Below are positions 47,625 through 59,660 of a stretch of DNA of 64,000 nt, piece after piece; position 1 is the stretch's first letter, and every line of letters begins with the position of its first letter. The DNA comes from Ophioderma brevispina (Eukaryota > Echinodermata > Ophiuroidea > Amphilepidida > Ophiodermatidae): NCBI GenBank assembly GCA_023653785.1, contig JAMKCH010051349.1:1-64000 (forward strand). The letters run 5' to 3'. A program made the position numbers and the translations under genes. The notes under the pieces were generated by a model. That model did no database searches and was not told where the DNA came from. It was given only the letters and a program-made list of their open reading frames with translations.

Positions 47625-48985
47625 CGTCTTGGGCCATTCTTCGGTCACGTTTGTGACCGAAAAATGGTTAATTTTGATTTTCAACCCAATGCTGTTTTGC
47701 CAATATAACCAATCTGTTATTACTTTATGTATAATGAATAATCTTCAGACCAATCCTAACCAAAAATAACGTTTCCACTTTCGCCAGATTGATTTATTTT
47801 GTCATACGGGGCAAATAAAGCTCGGTCACGTTTGTGACCTCAGACAAAAAGGGGTTTTTAGAATTCAACTATAAAATTCTGTGAATATTTAAGTACTCAC
47901 ATTCTTATATTTATTTCAGAAAGACATTGGTATTTTGGCATTACAACAATGTTGGTAATTAAAAGTAAAAAGCAAACTTTACTTGGTAATTATCAAATTT
48001 ATATCACAAAGTACAGTCACGTGTGTGACATTGGTGGTTACGTGTGTGACATCTCCATTGACTTATAATACAAAATTGATGACCATTGTTAATGTACACC
48101 AAAAATGAAGTTTAATAAAATCTTGTGTATTTCCATATTCTCAACTATTTCAAACACTTTCATTACAATGTCACCAGTAGTAACTTGCAAAGAGCAATGC
48201 TACTCCTAGTATGCAGATTTCCTGTGTTGAAATAGTGCAAGTCTGCTAAATTTGGCAACTTCACCCCAAACATTCAAAAGACACATGGAAATCAAGTTTA
48301 AACCAGTCATTATTAAAGTTAATTGTTGTTTTCTTGTTTAAACTGATCACATTCATATTTTAACTGATAATAAAAGTTAATACTGCTACCTCCTTCAAAA
48401 TGACCAGAAATTTATGTCCTTCAAATACTAAAATGGTGAGTGCCGGTCACGTGTCTGACAGTAATTAGCACATCAATAACTTTTGAAAGATCTAAGACAT
48501 TTATTTTGTATAGTGGAAGGTATATAAACTGGCTTTTGACATGAAATATGAACATTACTGAGACAGTGGTTTTCTAGTAATAAAAACTTATATGTATTTT
48601 TGGTCACGTGTGTGACATACCAAAGTCAATTAATATTCTCTGTTAATTACTTGTCTATTTACTATAAATTTGTTATTTTTTCAACATAATTTTGAAAATT
48701 AAAGTCCATGCAATACTTTAAGCAGTATTTCAAACAGAAATGAAAATCTATTTAATATAAAACTAAAAAAGCAAAATGATGTAATAATCTCACTTTTGTT
48801 ATCCCAAAATATTAAAGACGTTCATTTATGCAAATGAGGGTGTTTGAGTTGAACATATTGTTTAAAAATATCATGCAGGAGACTTGGATGGATGATTAAT
48901 GTGATAATGTAAAGAAATTTGCAATACCATTAACTTCATTTTTTATCAAAAAGGTTTACTTTTTTGAAGAATGGCCCTCTTGTGG
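47625..48985. mobile_element. Putative element with six GTCACGTGTGTGAC-like sites
   Basis: The 12-bp termini GGGCCATTCTTC (47631-47642) and GAAGAATGGCCC (48966-48977) are exact inverted repeats. Between them, sites matching GTCACGTKTGTGAC occur at 47644-47657, 47825-47838, 48016-48029, 48037-48050, 48446-48459 (one change) and 48603-48616. All six are in the same orientation, although the motif is nearly palindromic (GTCAC-GTGT-GTGAC). The rest is AT-rich and non-coding. The arrangement resembles transposase-binding subterminal repeats, but I know no family with this motif. Confidence 0.5.
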
Positions 48986-49082
48986 TCTCCCCTGTTAGTA
49001 ACTGCTAAGCAGCAAACTAATCTCTACAACACCAAACACTGTTTTCCTTTAACCTTTAACATCATTTCTTAATACCCATATC

Positions 49083-50825
49083 ATGACTAGACCTCAGTGC
49101 AGGCCTTTTCCAAGGTCTGCCTTGACTATAGCATCATTGAATGTGGAGGGTTTTTCCAATGCAAAAAGTACCATCATTGCTGATTTGTGTAACAATCTCC
49201 AATGCGATGTCCTATGTCTGCAGGAAAACCACAGAGGAATCGATAACCACCGCCCAACCATACCAGGAATGGTCCTTGCCATTGAGTGACCACATCAACA
49301 GTATGGAAGTGCTATATACATGAAAACAGGCACCACAGTAGAAGCAACCTCAATGTCTGATGACAACAACATCGAAGTCCTCACCATTGAGCTCAGCTCT
49401 GTCATAGTTACATCCGTCTACAAAACTCCATCAGTAGACTTCAAGCACCCTCAACTCAGCCTTGGGAATTCCACCAAACCTCACTTCTTCATTGGCGATT
49501 TCAACAGCCATAGTACCCAATGGGGCTACAACAAAACTAACAAAGACGGACAAGCTGTCGAAGAGTGGATAGACAATCAACATCTACGTCTCCTTCACGA
49601 CTCTAAGCTGCCCCCATCATTTCATAGCGCCCTATGGAAGAGAGGTTACAACCCTGATCTAGCACCTTCAAGCTCTTTGGACGTCTCCTGCTCAATCGTA
49701 TCGCACCTGTTACCGAACACCTCATACCAGAACAAGCAGGTTTCCGGCCAGGCAAATCAACAACAAGCCAAGTACTCATCCTAACTCAACACATTGAGGA
49801 TGGTTTCGAGAGATATGGTAACCGGAGCTGTGTTGTCGACCTATCAGCAGCTTACGATACGGTAAATCACAGATGCCTACTCCACAAGATTCTGGAAACC
49901 ACCAAGGACATCCGCTTGACTGAGCTTATCAGGGGACTGCTGGCAAACAGGATGTTCTTTGTTCAGCTAGGAGCGAAGAAGAGCCAATGGCGTAGGCTCA
50001 AGAATGGTCTACCACAAGGGAGTGTGCTACAATCTTAGCCAAAATGTGTTGGAACACGACTGCTCTTTTTGCCCCGATTATTTGCCATATTTCTCTTAAA
50101 GAGATATATAGGAAATCATCTCAACTTGTGTTAGGTGGCTTGGAGCTTTCTCTATCCATGCACCCCTCCCTATCCCCACCAATCAATGTTGGGTTCTTGT
50201 AGGGTGGCAAGAACAAAATTTCAGGATTCAACATTGATCAGGGGGGAGAGGGGGACAATCTGAAGTAGGCCAATAAAAGCGTTCCAACACTTTTGGCTAA
50301 GATTGTAGCACCTCTCCTGTTCAACATCTATACCAACGACCAACCTAGGAGTGCAGAACCTCCATTTTATTTATATATGCAGAGATCCCTGGAATAGTGC
50401 CCAAGTGCCGATTTCCACAGTTGTTGGACGAGAGACTCTCCAAAGCGTTTGGATGGACCTCAGCTCCTTATTATGAGTAAAACCACCTCGTGCAACTCCA
50501 TCTAAGACACATGGTGTGCTTTCCATCTACAGCAACCGTGAAGCCAAACGTCAGCTAAAGTTACCTGGTCTGGGAAACCCCCTGGGGCACTGTGATAACC
50601 CTGTCTACCGAGGGTTCCTTGGACCAGTACTCTCTCTATAAAACCCACATTGAGAAGGCGAAAGTAAGTATGTTCACGCATAACATCACAACAACGTCAC
50701 TTGCACAAGATGGGTGCGTCGGCCCACCTAACCCCTAAGAATCGCGGCACTTTGCCCGTTGCTACTCATGTGCAAGTTGCTTGCCCTAGGGGAAAGATCA
50801 CCCCATGCAAAGGAGCTTGATTTCA
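49083..50825 (+). mobile_element. Jockey-like LINE remnant with internal deletion and a MITE insertion
   Basis: The endonuclease starts with ASLNVEGFSNAKS and LCLQENHRG (49130-49240), then ITVTSVYKTPSVDF-type sequence and GDFNSHSTQWGYN (49495-49535; D and N are catalytic positions). Near 49700 it jumps directly into reverse transcriptase: EQAGFRPGKSTTS (49730) and VVDLSAAYDTVNHR (49840-49880), then LPQGSVL (50010-50027). A MITE follows and RT resumes at 50308 with APLLFNIYTND. The ADD box region is lost. The end has YKTHIEKAKV-like sequence (50640-50665) and C-terminal fragments up to 50.8 kb. The enzyme is inactive. Confidence 0.82.
50028..50307. mobile_element. TA-flanked MITE inserted in a LINE
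   Basis: TA at 50028-50029 and 50306-50307. Termini are CAATCTTAGCCAAAATGTGT and the complement ACACTTTTGGCTAAGATTG (one indel). Removing the 276-bp element and one TA rejoins the host codons as V-L-A-P, exactly the conserved RT block, which proves the insertion and its boundaries. Confidence 0.92.
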
Positions 50826-50829
50826 GCGT

Positions 50830-51640
50830 TACATGCTCCTGCCTGGCTTATTACAGCTTCCCCTCACGTCAAACACCAACGGAAAACTTATACATCCTAG
50901 CAGGAATTGCTTCCACCAGACATCAGTTTTAGCGTACGAGCATGCAGAGCATAGCTGCCAATATCTAATGTGAAGCACTCTATGTATGGACAGATACTTG
51001 CTGCCAACCTCCTTAAATCCAGAAGTGTTTCTTCTAAGCAAAAGTCCAACCTCTGTTCGATATCCCGACGGCCTGCCACGCTCCGGAACGGCTCTTGCGG
51101 TGATCTCGGCGCGGCTCCGCTTCCCGGAACTGCTCGTGCGGTGATCCCGATGGCGGCCACGGCTTCCGGAACGTCTCTTGCGGTGATCTCTGCTGCGGTC
51201 ACAACGCTCCCGAGCGGCTCCTGCGGTGATGGGCGGGGGTCTCCGCGTCCCCGAACGGCCTCGCTGTGACCACTGTATTCCTCGTTGGGGCGGGCGGGGT
51301 ACTCGGTGGGCGGTGCGGGCACTCGGCCGGGCGGCAGTGAGCGGAAAGAATCCGGAAACCTCGGCACAGATGCGACTCTTGACGGCTGCTATCCCGGCTG
51401 CTAAAACCGTCTACACTGGTTGTTGGGCTCCTTCTCGGTCCTTCTGTTCTAAATCCAGTTATCTGGGTGATATGAGACAAAAAGAGATAGAACCAAGACT
51501 GTTAGGAACTTTAGGCAACATAACCGTGCGATCTCCCCTAAGTACAGCTAACTCCTAGCATACATTGAAGTCCATACCTAGCCAAAACCACCGAGTGAAC
51601 CCGGTAATGCCCCTATCAAAAACACGCCGACAAAACCGCG
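50830..51640. repeat. GC-rich segment with 42-bp minisatellite
   Basis: Four units of 41-42 bp begin with ccggaac or a close variant at about 51083, 51124, 51166 and 51208, sharing ctcttgcggtgatc. The surrounding 51040-51340 is CpG-rich, unlike the rest of the window. Open frames on both strands follow the 14-residue period, so they are not evidence of a gene. A CpG-island promoter is possible but no adjoining gene is visible. Confidence 0.6.
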
Positions 51641-52170
51641 CGAAAAAATCCGCTGGAGCCTACTCCCATCAAAGCAAGTACTTCCGGTTTCGGGTATGTT
51701 GAAATATGGAATGAAATTTGTTTATATCAACCGCCGATGTTTAGTTCGGAGGCCAATGCGGTTAATCGGTAAAATATCGGTCGGCAAAAAATACAAAAAA
51801 ATGGCCCCGCCGTAAAAAGTGGCTTCCGGCCTAAAATCCCCTTTAACGGTAAGCCTCGGCCGTGACAACGTTAGTGGAGCCCCCGCAACAGGAAACCGAA
51901 GAAAAACAAAAACGCGGTTGAGTCCTAACTCCCATAAAAAAGCACGTATTCCGGTTTCGGGGCATGTTGAAATATGGAACGAAACTTGCCGTATCGCACC
52001 GCCGACGTTGCGTTCGGAACCAATAGGGGGTCTATGGGTAAAAAATCCACCGGTAAAATTCCAAATGGCCGCTGAAAAAAGAGTTACCAGTCTAAGTTTC
52101 CGTGAACCGTAAGGCCCGGCCGTAATAACGGTAATGGGGCCCCCGGTGACGGGGAGACCAATAAACTGAC
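51640..52170. repeat. Tandem duplication of a GC-rich unit of about 276 bp
   Basis: Two diverged copies (51648-51923 and 51924-52170) share ctcccat..aag, ttccggtttcggg, tgttgaaatatgga and ccccgg/ccccgc..acgg blocks in the same order. Non-coding. Confidence 0.7.
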
Positions 52171-53450
52171 CCGCCGACCCGTAAGTTCCACGGAGGCAGC
52201 GGTGGGGGCTCAAACACCGCCCCGGTTCACATGAACAATGATGGCGAACCCTGTTTTCCGATGCAGAACCCGATTTATGAACTTTCGGCCCAGAGGCTGA
52301 CTTAACTTAATGGCGTCGTACCGTTACATTACAGGTAGAATAGCGGGTGAAAGTGGACCGCGAAAAACAGCAACGTAGCCGATGAAAAAGTGAAATAAAA
52401 TACTCAGGAACCAGCTAGCACACTAAGCTCCCCAACGCAAGCACTAGATGCAATGTGTGGAATACTCGATGGTCTACCCGAGGCAAAGACACTTGTAATA
52501 ACACGGTGAACTAGCCCCATCTGTTTGCGTAAAGTACACAACCACTGACGCACCTAAAAACGACGCAGTTTTGCCAAATTGGGATGGGCTGAAGCAGCAA
52601 CCCGAACCAAAAATGTCAGAAAAATGCTTAGAACACGTAGTTTTGGTAGATATGTGAGTAAAAGCTATAAATCGCTGAAAATTGCTAACTTCTCAAGGCA
52701 CATAAGAGCACACACAACTTGCTATGACCCGTAGCCAAATGATAATTCCGTGTTGCAGATTCATGTCCCCTGACGTGTGCTCATCGGGGTTGCCAAATTT
52801 TACAGTGGGTATCGAAGGATTTCCTAAATGAGCGTAGAAAAGTGAAAAGGCATTAATTCAGGCTTGAATGGCAACGTACTAGGAGATGTAAGCGATTTCA
52901 CATACAGATCTATTTTGACGTATTTCCATTGTTATTTCGTAAACAAGCTTTTCACATAGTGATCTATTTTAAGTACATTGAAAAACAACGGTGTAATATG
53001 CGTCGTATTTTGCAATATATATTATTTGTGATTTCACATACAGACTTATAACTTTGTAGCCTAATTAAGATAATATAATTGTAGTTTTAAGTTGGATTTA
53101 TGGTTTATGTTGGACTTTAAAATGTTTTCTTCAAAACAGTAAAGTCTAGATGTTTCTTTTATGCTTCGATCGTTTTACAGTATAGACATGAAATGTCGCG
53201 ATAGATTTTGAATTGCGATTTTCTCGGAAAACGTGTTTTGTAAAATACGACGGTATGTGATGTGGGCGACAGATTTTGCATGCAAATTGAAGAAATTTCA
53301 TCTTTTGTGAAAATTTGCCAGTGCCACTTCAATTTTTTTTCTCTGAGAAAATGTTTAAAGCTATATAATCATAGCTGAGTTACAGCTCATAGTAGGCATA
53401 CTCTTTGTGCATGCATCAAATTCATTAAGTGCATCACATATGCCCTATTA
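52171..53450. other. Unassigned flank left of the DIRS element
   Basis: AT content rises towards 53 kb. A gatttcacatacag phrase recurs at 52895 and 53031. No gene recognised. Confidence 0.35.
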
Positions 53451-53680
53451 TACTCACCAGAATGTTGTGAGATTATTCTATTTACATACATGTATACTTA
53501 CGAATGATCCAACTAGTGCATTTTTTGTGCTCAAAAAAGCCTCGAGACACCCCTAATGCCACATTAAAAATTTCGGTATGCCCATGCCTGGTAGCGGTCC
53601 CACGATGGCATCGGTACGCCCATCACTAATGTCACTGGCACCCACAATTCCTTGCTCATTTTTGTACCTTCCCCAAGGCT
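53451..53680. repeat. DIRS 3' inverted terminal repeat
   Basis: Matches the complement of 61430-61598, with shared blocks caactagtgcat, cacccctaatgccacatt and gatgggcgt-complement. The outermost 54 bp (53451-53504) are repeated as complement in the internal complementary region. Confidence 0.8.
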
Positions 53681-53718
53681 CCACTTGCAGGGAAGGGCCA
53701 GGATGAGGGTTACTAGTT

Positions 53719-53822
53719 TTCGTAAGTATACATGTATGTAAATAGAATAATCTCACAACATTCTGGTGAGTATATTCTATTTCGCACATTATATACATTA
53801 CGAAATGATCTAACTAGTGCAT
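53719..53822. repeat. DIRS internal complementary region
   Basis: 53719-53772 is the exact complement of 53451-53504 (left outer edge). 53785-53822 (cacattatatacattacgaa..actagtgcat) is the complement of 61561-61598 (right outer edge) with a few changes. In DIRS1 this region templates circular-junction formation during replication. A 12-bp link (53773-53784) lies between the two halves. Confidence 0.85.
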
Positions 53823-54258
53823 GACTGCCACACTGGTCACTAGGTGGAGGAAGTGGAGCCGGTAGTCTCAGTTGCTGCGGGGTTTCTCGCCATTTGAAAT
53901 TTTTATGGTACAGCCATATACATATTCACATGATAGCATATAAAATAATAGCACATCTGTATCAAGGCACATACTGTCATACGTAGACCGGCATTCCTCA
54001 GGCCTTCATTTTTGAGGAGAGCAATAGCTCCAGAGCTCCTCGAAGAGCTCCTTCTAAACTGTCAGGTGTGTTATTTTTCGAGCTCCTTGCTTCTTTGTAA
54101 TGTATGTTTTAAGGCTTGGAAATTGAAAATCGAGCTCCTTATTATGCTCCTCGGTAAAAATAGGAGTGTGATTAACAGAGTTTCAACAATTTCTAGATGT
54201 AAAGGCCTGATTCTTCACCTTATGAGCATATTGGTAATGATGCTTAGTTTCCTTCCTC

Positions 54259-55262
54259 TTACTCTGACTGCTTTGCTGACAGGATGGTTTTGGCCATGGT
54301 TTGATTACTTGTAAGGACGCCTTTCATATAAACGTTCTGGAATGTTGTAGGCGTCCTCCATCCTGCTGCTTCCATAATTTCAGTAATGTTCACTCCTAAG
54401 TGAAAAGCCCAAGATGTTGCCTGACTTCTAATTTCATGAGCATGCGGGTTAAGGGTGATGTTACTGTCCAGTGACGAGGCTTTCACTTTTAAAGCATCAG
54501 AGATGAGGGAAGTGACCCAGCGTGATAATGTTTGTTTTGTAGCAGGTTTGTAAGGTTTAGTTGTAGTGATGAAAAGGTGGTCAGAAATTGAAGAATCCAT
54601 AGATTCCTTTAGGAAGACAGTGCGGTGGTAATAATGTCGAAGAGCTCTGAATGGACACCAACGTTTATCTTCAGGATCTCCAGTAACTCTGGGAAGCTCT
54701 GGAAGAACTATAGGCTGAGGTGCATAATTCAGTGTCTGTGTTTTAGCCATAAAACCAGCACGAGGTAGGAGAGTGACATTGTGAGAGTCGGAGAATCTCA
54801 TATACTTCTTGTCAATAGATAACGCATGGATTTCTGAACATCTTCTGGTAGATGCAGCCATAAGAAGGAACGCAGTCTTTCTTGTTAAGTCGAAAAGTGT
54901 AGCTTTATCCAACGGTTCAAACGGCTCATCAGCAACATACTGAAGAACTAACGGAAGTTCCCAAGAAGGAGAGAGTCTTCTAAGGCAGGACGTTTATTCA
55001 GCATTCCCTTAATGAGATCGGAGAGACTCTTATCTTCTCTAATCATGACTGATTTATCATGAATTGTAGATATGGCTGACAAATAGTTTCTAATAGTTGA
55101 AGGTTGTAGGTTTTCTTGAAACAGTGAAGTCAGGAAGTTAGCCACGTCTCCTACAGAGGCTGTATGCGGATCAACCTTGGATTTCTTGCACCAGACGTTG
55201 AAGCGTCGAAGTCTACTATAGTAGATAATGGAGGTTGACTTCCTTCTAGCTTCTGCCGCCAA
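54259..55262 (-). pseudogene. DIRS tyrosine recombinase, frameshifted
   Basis: The N-terminal core-binding domain (55262-54948) reads YYSRLRRFNVWCKKS and QPSTIRNYLSAIS. A frame change follows near 54930, then the catalytic domain (54912-54259). Catalytic signature: R in ASTRRCSEIHAL, a candidate K in FMAKTQ, H-x-x-R in HEIRSQA, GW in AAGWRTP and nucleophile Y in FQNVYMKG. All expected active-site residues are present, so decay is limited to the frameshift. The enzyme would integrate circular DNA by strand exchange. Confidence 0.85.
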
Positions 55263-55264
55263 GG

Positions 55265-56655
55265 AGGCAGCTTCTTCTGAAAAACCCTTGCGTTTGCAAG
55301 CTTGAGAGAGGCCACACAGTCAAGTGTAGAGATCTTAGTCTTTGGAGAGACACTTTGTTTCTTCCGTCCACCAGCAGATTTTGCCTTACAGGAATCAGTC
55401 TTGGATGATCTTCCAACATGCTGACCAACCTTAGGAACCAAACCTGACGTGGCCAAAATGGGGCTACAAGCAGCATCCTGCATGACTTTGATTGCTGTAG
55501 CTTTGTCAGTACTTTTGCCAGAATTGTTATCGGTGGAAAGGCGTATGCAATCAGATTATCCCAACTCATTGTAAAGCAGTCTCTCACCCAGGCTTTCTCG
55601 TCTGCCAGCCATGTGCAATATGTTGGGAGTTGGTGATTTGACCTGTTTGCGAACAGATCTATCATGGGGCTGTAAAGTTTTTTGAAAAATCATCTGGCAT
55701 ATTCGGCTGTTAAGATGCCACTCCACAGTTGATTCTGAATAAGCTATCATTTGGCTGACTTTCCCCTGGAAAGGCTGTCTGCAATAAAGTTGATAACTCC
55801 AGGGAGATATTCTGCCTTCAGGGTAATTGAATAATTCTTGCACCAAGTGAGGAGGCGGATAGTTACAGTGCACATGAGGATACTCTTTGTTCCTCCTTGG
55901 TGGTTTATGTAGGCAACTACAGTGGAATTGTCTGATCTGATTTTCACCGACTTCCCAGATATCATCTGTTTGAAAGTGACACACTGCTAGCAACTCTAGT
56001 ACATTTATGTGGAGCTTCCTTATAATCTTCGACCACACACCTTTTAATTTGTGGGACCTCATGTATGCTCCCAACCTGTCGAAATTATAATTTGGTGTGG
56101 GATTTCGTAGAATTCTCTTCCCACCATAAAGTTCTTTGAGTTGCTTAACCAACGTAGATGCTTCACGATCTTTGTATTCAAAGGGACTTGACGGTTGAAA
56201 TCGTGACGGTAGTCTCTGTAGTAACTTCGAAGGTGAAGCTGGAACAGTCTCATCCTCATTCTGCAGAAGGGTAGAAGGTCTACCTAACTTTCCAGCATTC
56301 CTAAGCAGCGAAGCCATAGATGTGCTGGGGAAAAATTCCTCTTCGGAATTAGCAGGACACAATCTCTTAATTACGTAATTCTCTCTCTCTTCAGAGCCAG
56401 GAAGAAAAATGAGTAGAAACCTTCCATATTCTTCTTAATCGGAAAAATGGCATTTTTCCTTAACAACTCCTTCACTTCGTTCTTTAGAATCATAGCCCTT
56501 AATTCTCTTTTGGCATAGGCGTAGTACAAAATCTGACTTTCATTGGTGGACAGGCGGAAAACTCCAAATGGTAACCTTCGGAAATAGTCTGCTGAACCCA
56601 TGGATCCGAGGTTATAGTAGGTAAGAGTCAATTGTACCTTCCTCCCCAACTCGCG
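55265..56655 (-). pseudogene. DIRS reverse transcriptase (core deleted) and RNase H
   Basis: The N-terminal RT part (56649-56371) reads AKRELRAMILKNEVKELLRK and ends GFYSFFFLALKRE. The next recognisable block (about 56320, ASLLRNAGKL) belongs to the RT end, so the fingers/palm with the catalytic Y/F-x-DD box are missing, by about 200 residues. RNase H follows in changing frames: LNTKIVKHLRWL (56180), HINVLELLAV (about 56005) and VKIRSDNSTVVAYINHQGGT (55945-55890, D and N at active-site positions). Then MIDLFANRSNHQLPTY (55665-55615), typical of DIRS polyproteins, with several frameshifts. Confidence 0.8.
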
Positions 56656-59600
56656 CCACGTCTGGCGCCTCTACGTCTGGAGTAGGAGAAATAAATTCAA
56701 AACTGTCTGGAGCCTCTATAGTTGGATTTGCTGTCCTTAGAGTCGTAGCCCGAATTCCGAAAGGAACCTCTGTCGGCAGGAGTATAGTTAGATGCGGAAG
56801 CCCTTCTGCGGTAGCCATAATCATAAGGTCTGTATCTATGCGGTCTATATATGGAGGAACCTTTAGACTGATAACTGGTAGATTTCTTGGCAGCTTGATC
56901 TGCAGCTTTAACACGTTCTTCCTCTAGAGAGGCTAAGCTAGGCCACTGTCCTCCAAAGAGATTGTTTCCTCTTGGAGCATTCAAGAGAACCTCTTTGGCC
57001 GTGAAATTCAAGGCATCAACAGCATTCCGTCTCCTGAGAGCCACTAGTTGATAAGCAATCTTGGTAAAAAGCTCCGCAGTAACGTGATGAAGATCTCTTA
57101 TAGTAAAAAGACATCTCTCAATATCTTCGTGAGACAGCTCCACATTAGGCTCCAACAATCCATTCATAAGATGACTTAGAGACAATAAGGCTACATTCGA
57201 TGTTCTCATACTATCATGGGCAATTTGTTCCAAATGGCGGAGATCGGCATCCTTGCCCTCATTCCAAGAATCTACCCTATGAACAGGTTCCTTATGTTTC
57301 TTAGTAGAGCCGCCCTTAACACCGGCGGGTGGACATGGTCTCGGCTTACATAAAGTCTTCTCATCAGACTTCATCTTATTCCAGCATGGTCTGAGAACCA
57401 AAGGAACTAAAAAGAACTCTTTATCCTCCTCACACGAAGGGAAAGACTCAGGAATCCATCTGAGAAGGGGAGTCTTCTTCTGATAATCGGTCCATATAGA
57501 CTTCTGAACTTTATCAATAGTCTGTCTTAAATCGGCAGTAACAGGAATGAGAGGCTTCACTACTTGTTTCTTGTGATGTTTAGCAGTTAATCCAAGGTCC
57601 GAAGACTTTGTATCTTGAGGTAGAGTAGAATGACACTTCAAACCTCTATGTACCAAAACAGCCGCCAAGAAAGGCGCAGCAACATTAGGAGATAGGTACT
57701 GTAGATCTTCAAAATCCTCAGTCAAGAAAGAGTCAACATCAGAATAAGGAGCTCCATAAATCTGGGAAATCTCTCTCAGTTTGGTATCCTCAATCAAATC
57801 AAACTCTTTACCCAAACTTTCACCAGTGCGCTCTAGACTGGAAGTGCCTTGACTAGAATGTGCAATGAGTGGAGTAGCATCAGCCAAGATTGGTTGAGTA
57901 GTCTCAGCTATCTCAAACATATCAGATTTAGATCTATCAACTTGAACTGTATTAGTAGGCTCATTCTGGTGAATCATGTTTAAAGAATCATAAGAAGTAT
58001 GAACCACTTCCGGATACTAATGAGTAGGTGGTTCCTTATCCTAAACGTCAATCACTACACCTATGTATGGACTCATAATGCTGGGAAGCAGACATTTCCT
58101 TATCACAAACAACTGATTTCTAACTCTAGTCTTAGAGTAATCAACATCATCTTTTACGTCTTGATTTAGAATAACTTCTATCGTCATCCAACTTACATCT
58201 CTTGCTAGAAGAATCGCTATAAGAGGCAATGTCACTGTTGTCGGAAGAACGCCTCCGTCTAAGTTCAGAGCGTTGAGGAGATCTAGATCTTTTGGACTTT
58301 AAGATGATAAGTCATTACTATGTCTTGATCCTGAAATATCTTTCCGATCATAGTACTTGGATCCCCGACGTGAAGAACTATCAGAAGGAGAGCCTCTAGA
58401 TCTTTTATAATCATGACCAAGAGAATCTTGATGTCTTCTCTTGCTACTTGTGTGAGACTTTTTAGGCAGAGAGGAGAAAGTATTCTTATCCTTAGAGCTA
58501 TCTCTGTCCGGAGAATGTCGACTACGATGACTGGATTATCTTGCCGATGAAGACTTCTTACATTCAACAGGAACTAAATCCACACCCTCCTCCGTTGATC
58601 GCCGTCCATGGTGACTATCACTGGAAGTCTTACGCACTGGACCGCGACCCCCAGAAGATGAGCGGCATCTAGAAGATACAGCACACGGGACCTTATCCTT
58701 TCTGGCACTAGAAGAGTGTACGGGAGAAGAGGAACGCTTTCTGGAAGCACGACGATGGCTGGACGCTTGACTTGTCGGGTAGGTAGACGGAGTATAAACG
58801 CCTGAAGTAGGTCGGCGACGGCCCGACAGTTGATCCGAAGGAAGAACGGCTGAAGTATTGACATCCGAAGAATCATGGTGACGACCCGCCGAGCGACTAG
58901 ATGGACGGGCGGACCGGAAACATCTGTATTCTTGGAAAGTGGTAGAGTAAGAATTTTTCCCTCTTCTAACTTTCTTAGGAGCTCTGGCCCTCGTTGAAAG
59001 AATATCTAACTCTAACTCTCATCTTCGTCTATAGCTATCTCATGACCCGTCGGAATATTAATGGCAACATCGGTGGCCCCTGCAACAACAGACTGAGTCT
59101 TATCCACAGGACGGGAAGCACGGCCGTCATAAGGTGTAGAACTGACTATAGAACTATCACCACTCTCATGAATTTCTTCTACATCATCTTCACACAAGGC
59201 CACCCAGCCACCAGTAAAGCCGCTAGGCTTACGGGTACTACCAGTACCGCTATCCAATTCCTTATCCATATCCAATCATCACCAATAGGTCATAACAATG
59301 GCCGATGATCTCCACTGGCTGTTGCCACGGGTGCCGTCTTCAGTCCTTTATTATACAAATCATTTGAAACACCATGGGTGCCTGTGGGCCGTGGCTGTTT
59401 ATCTTTCACCCCACGGAGATATGCGACAGCCTGACTGCTCAAGAATTGTGAATCTTCACTGGACTGAGGCAGAATTTCTTTCAATTGGTGATACTGAGTC
59501 ACAGCTGGACTACTCAAGTATAGAGAACCTTCAATAGGCCGTGGCTGGATTTCTTTCAACTTGTAGGGAGACGGCACCGCCGGACTACTCAACCGTTGAT

Positions 59601-59660
59601 AATCTTCCAATTCTCTATGAATGGAAGGAGTGGATTGACCAGCCAATCGTAAGTAATCAC

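Noticed and set aside
50897..51367. Minus-strand frame of 156 codons in GC-rich DNA
   Set aside because: Driven by the 42-bp minisatellite; the opposite strand is open as well and no domain is visible.
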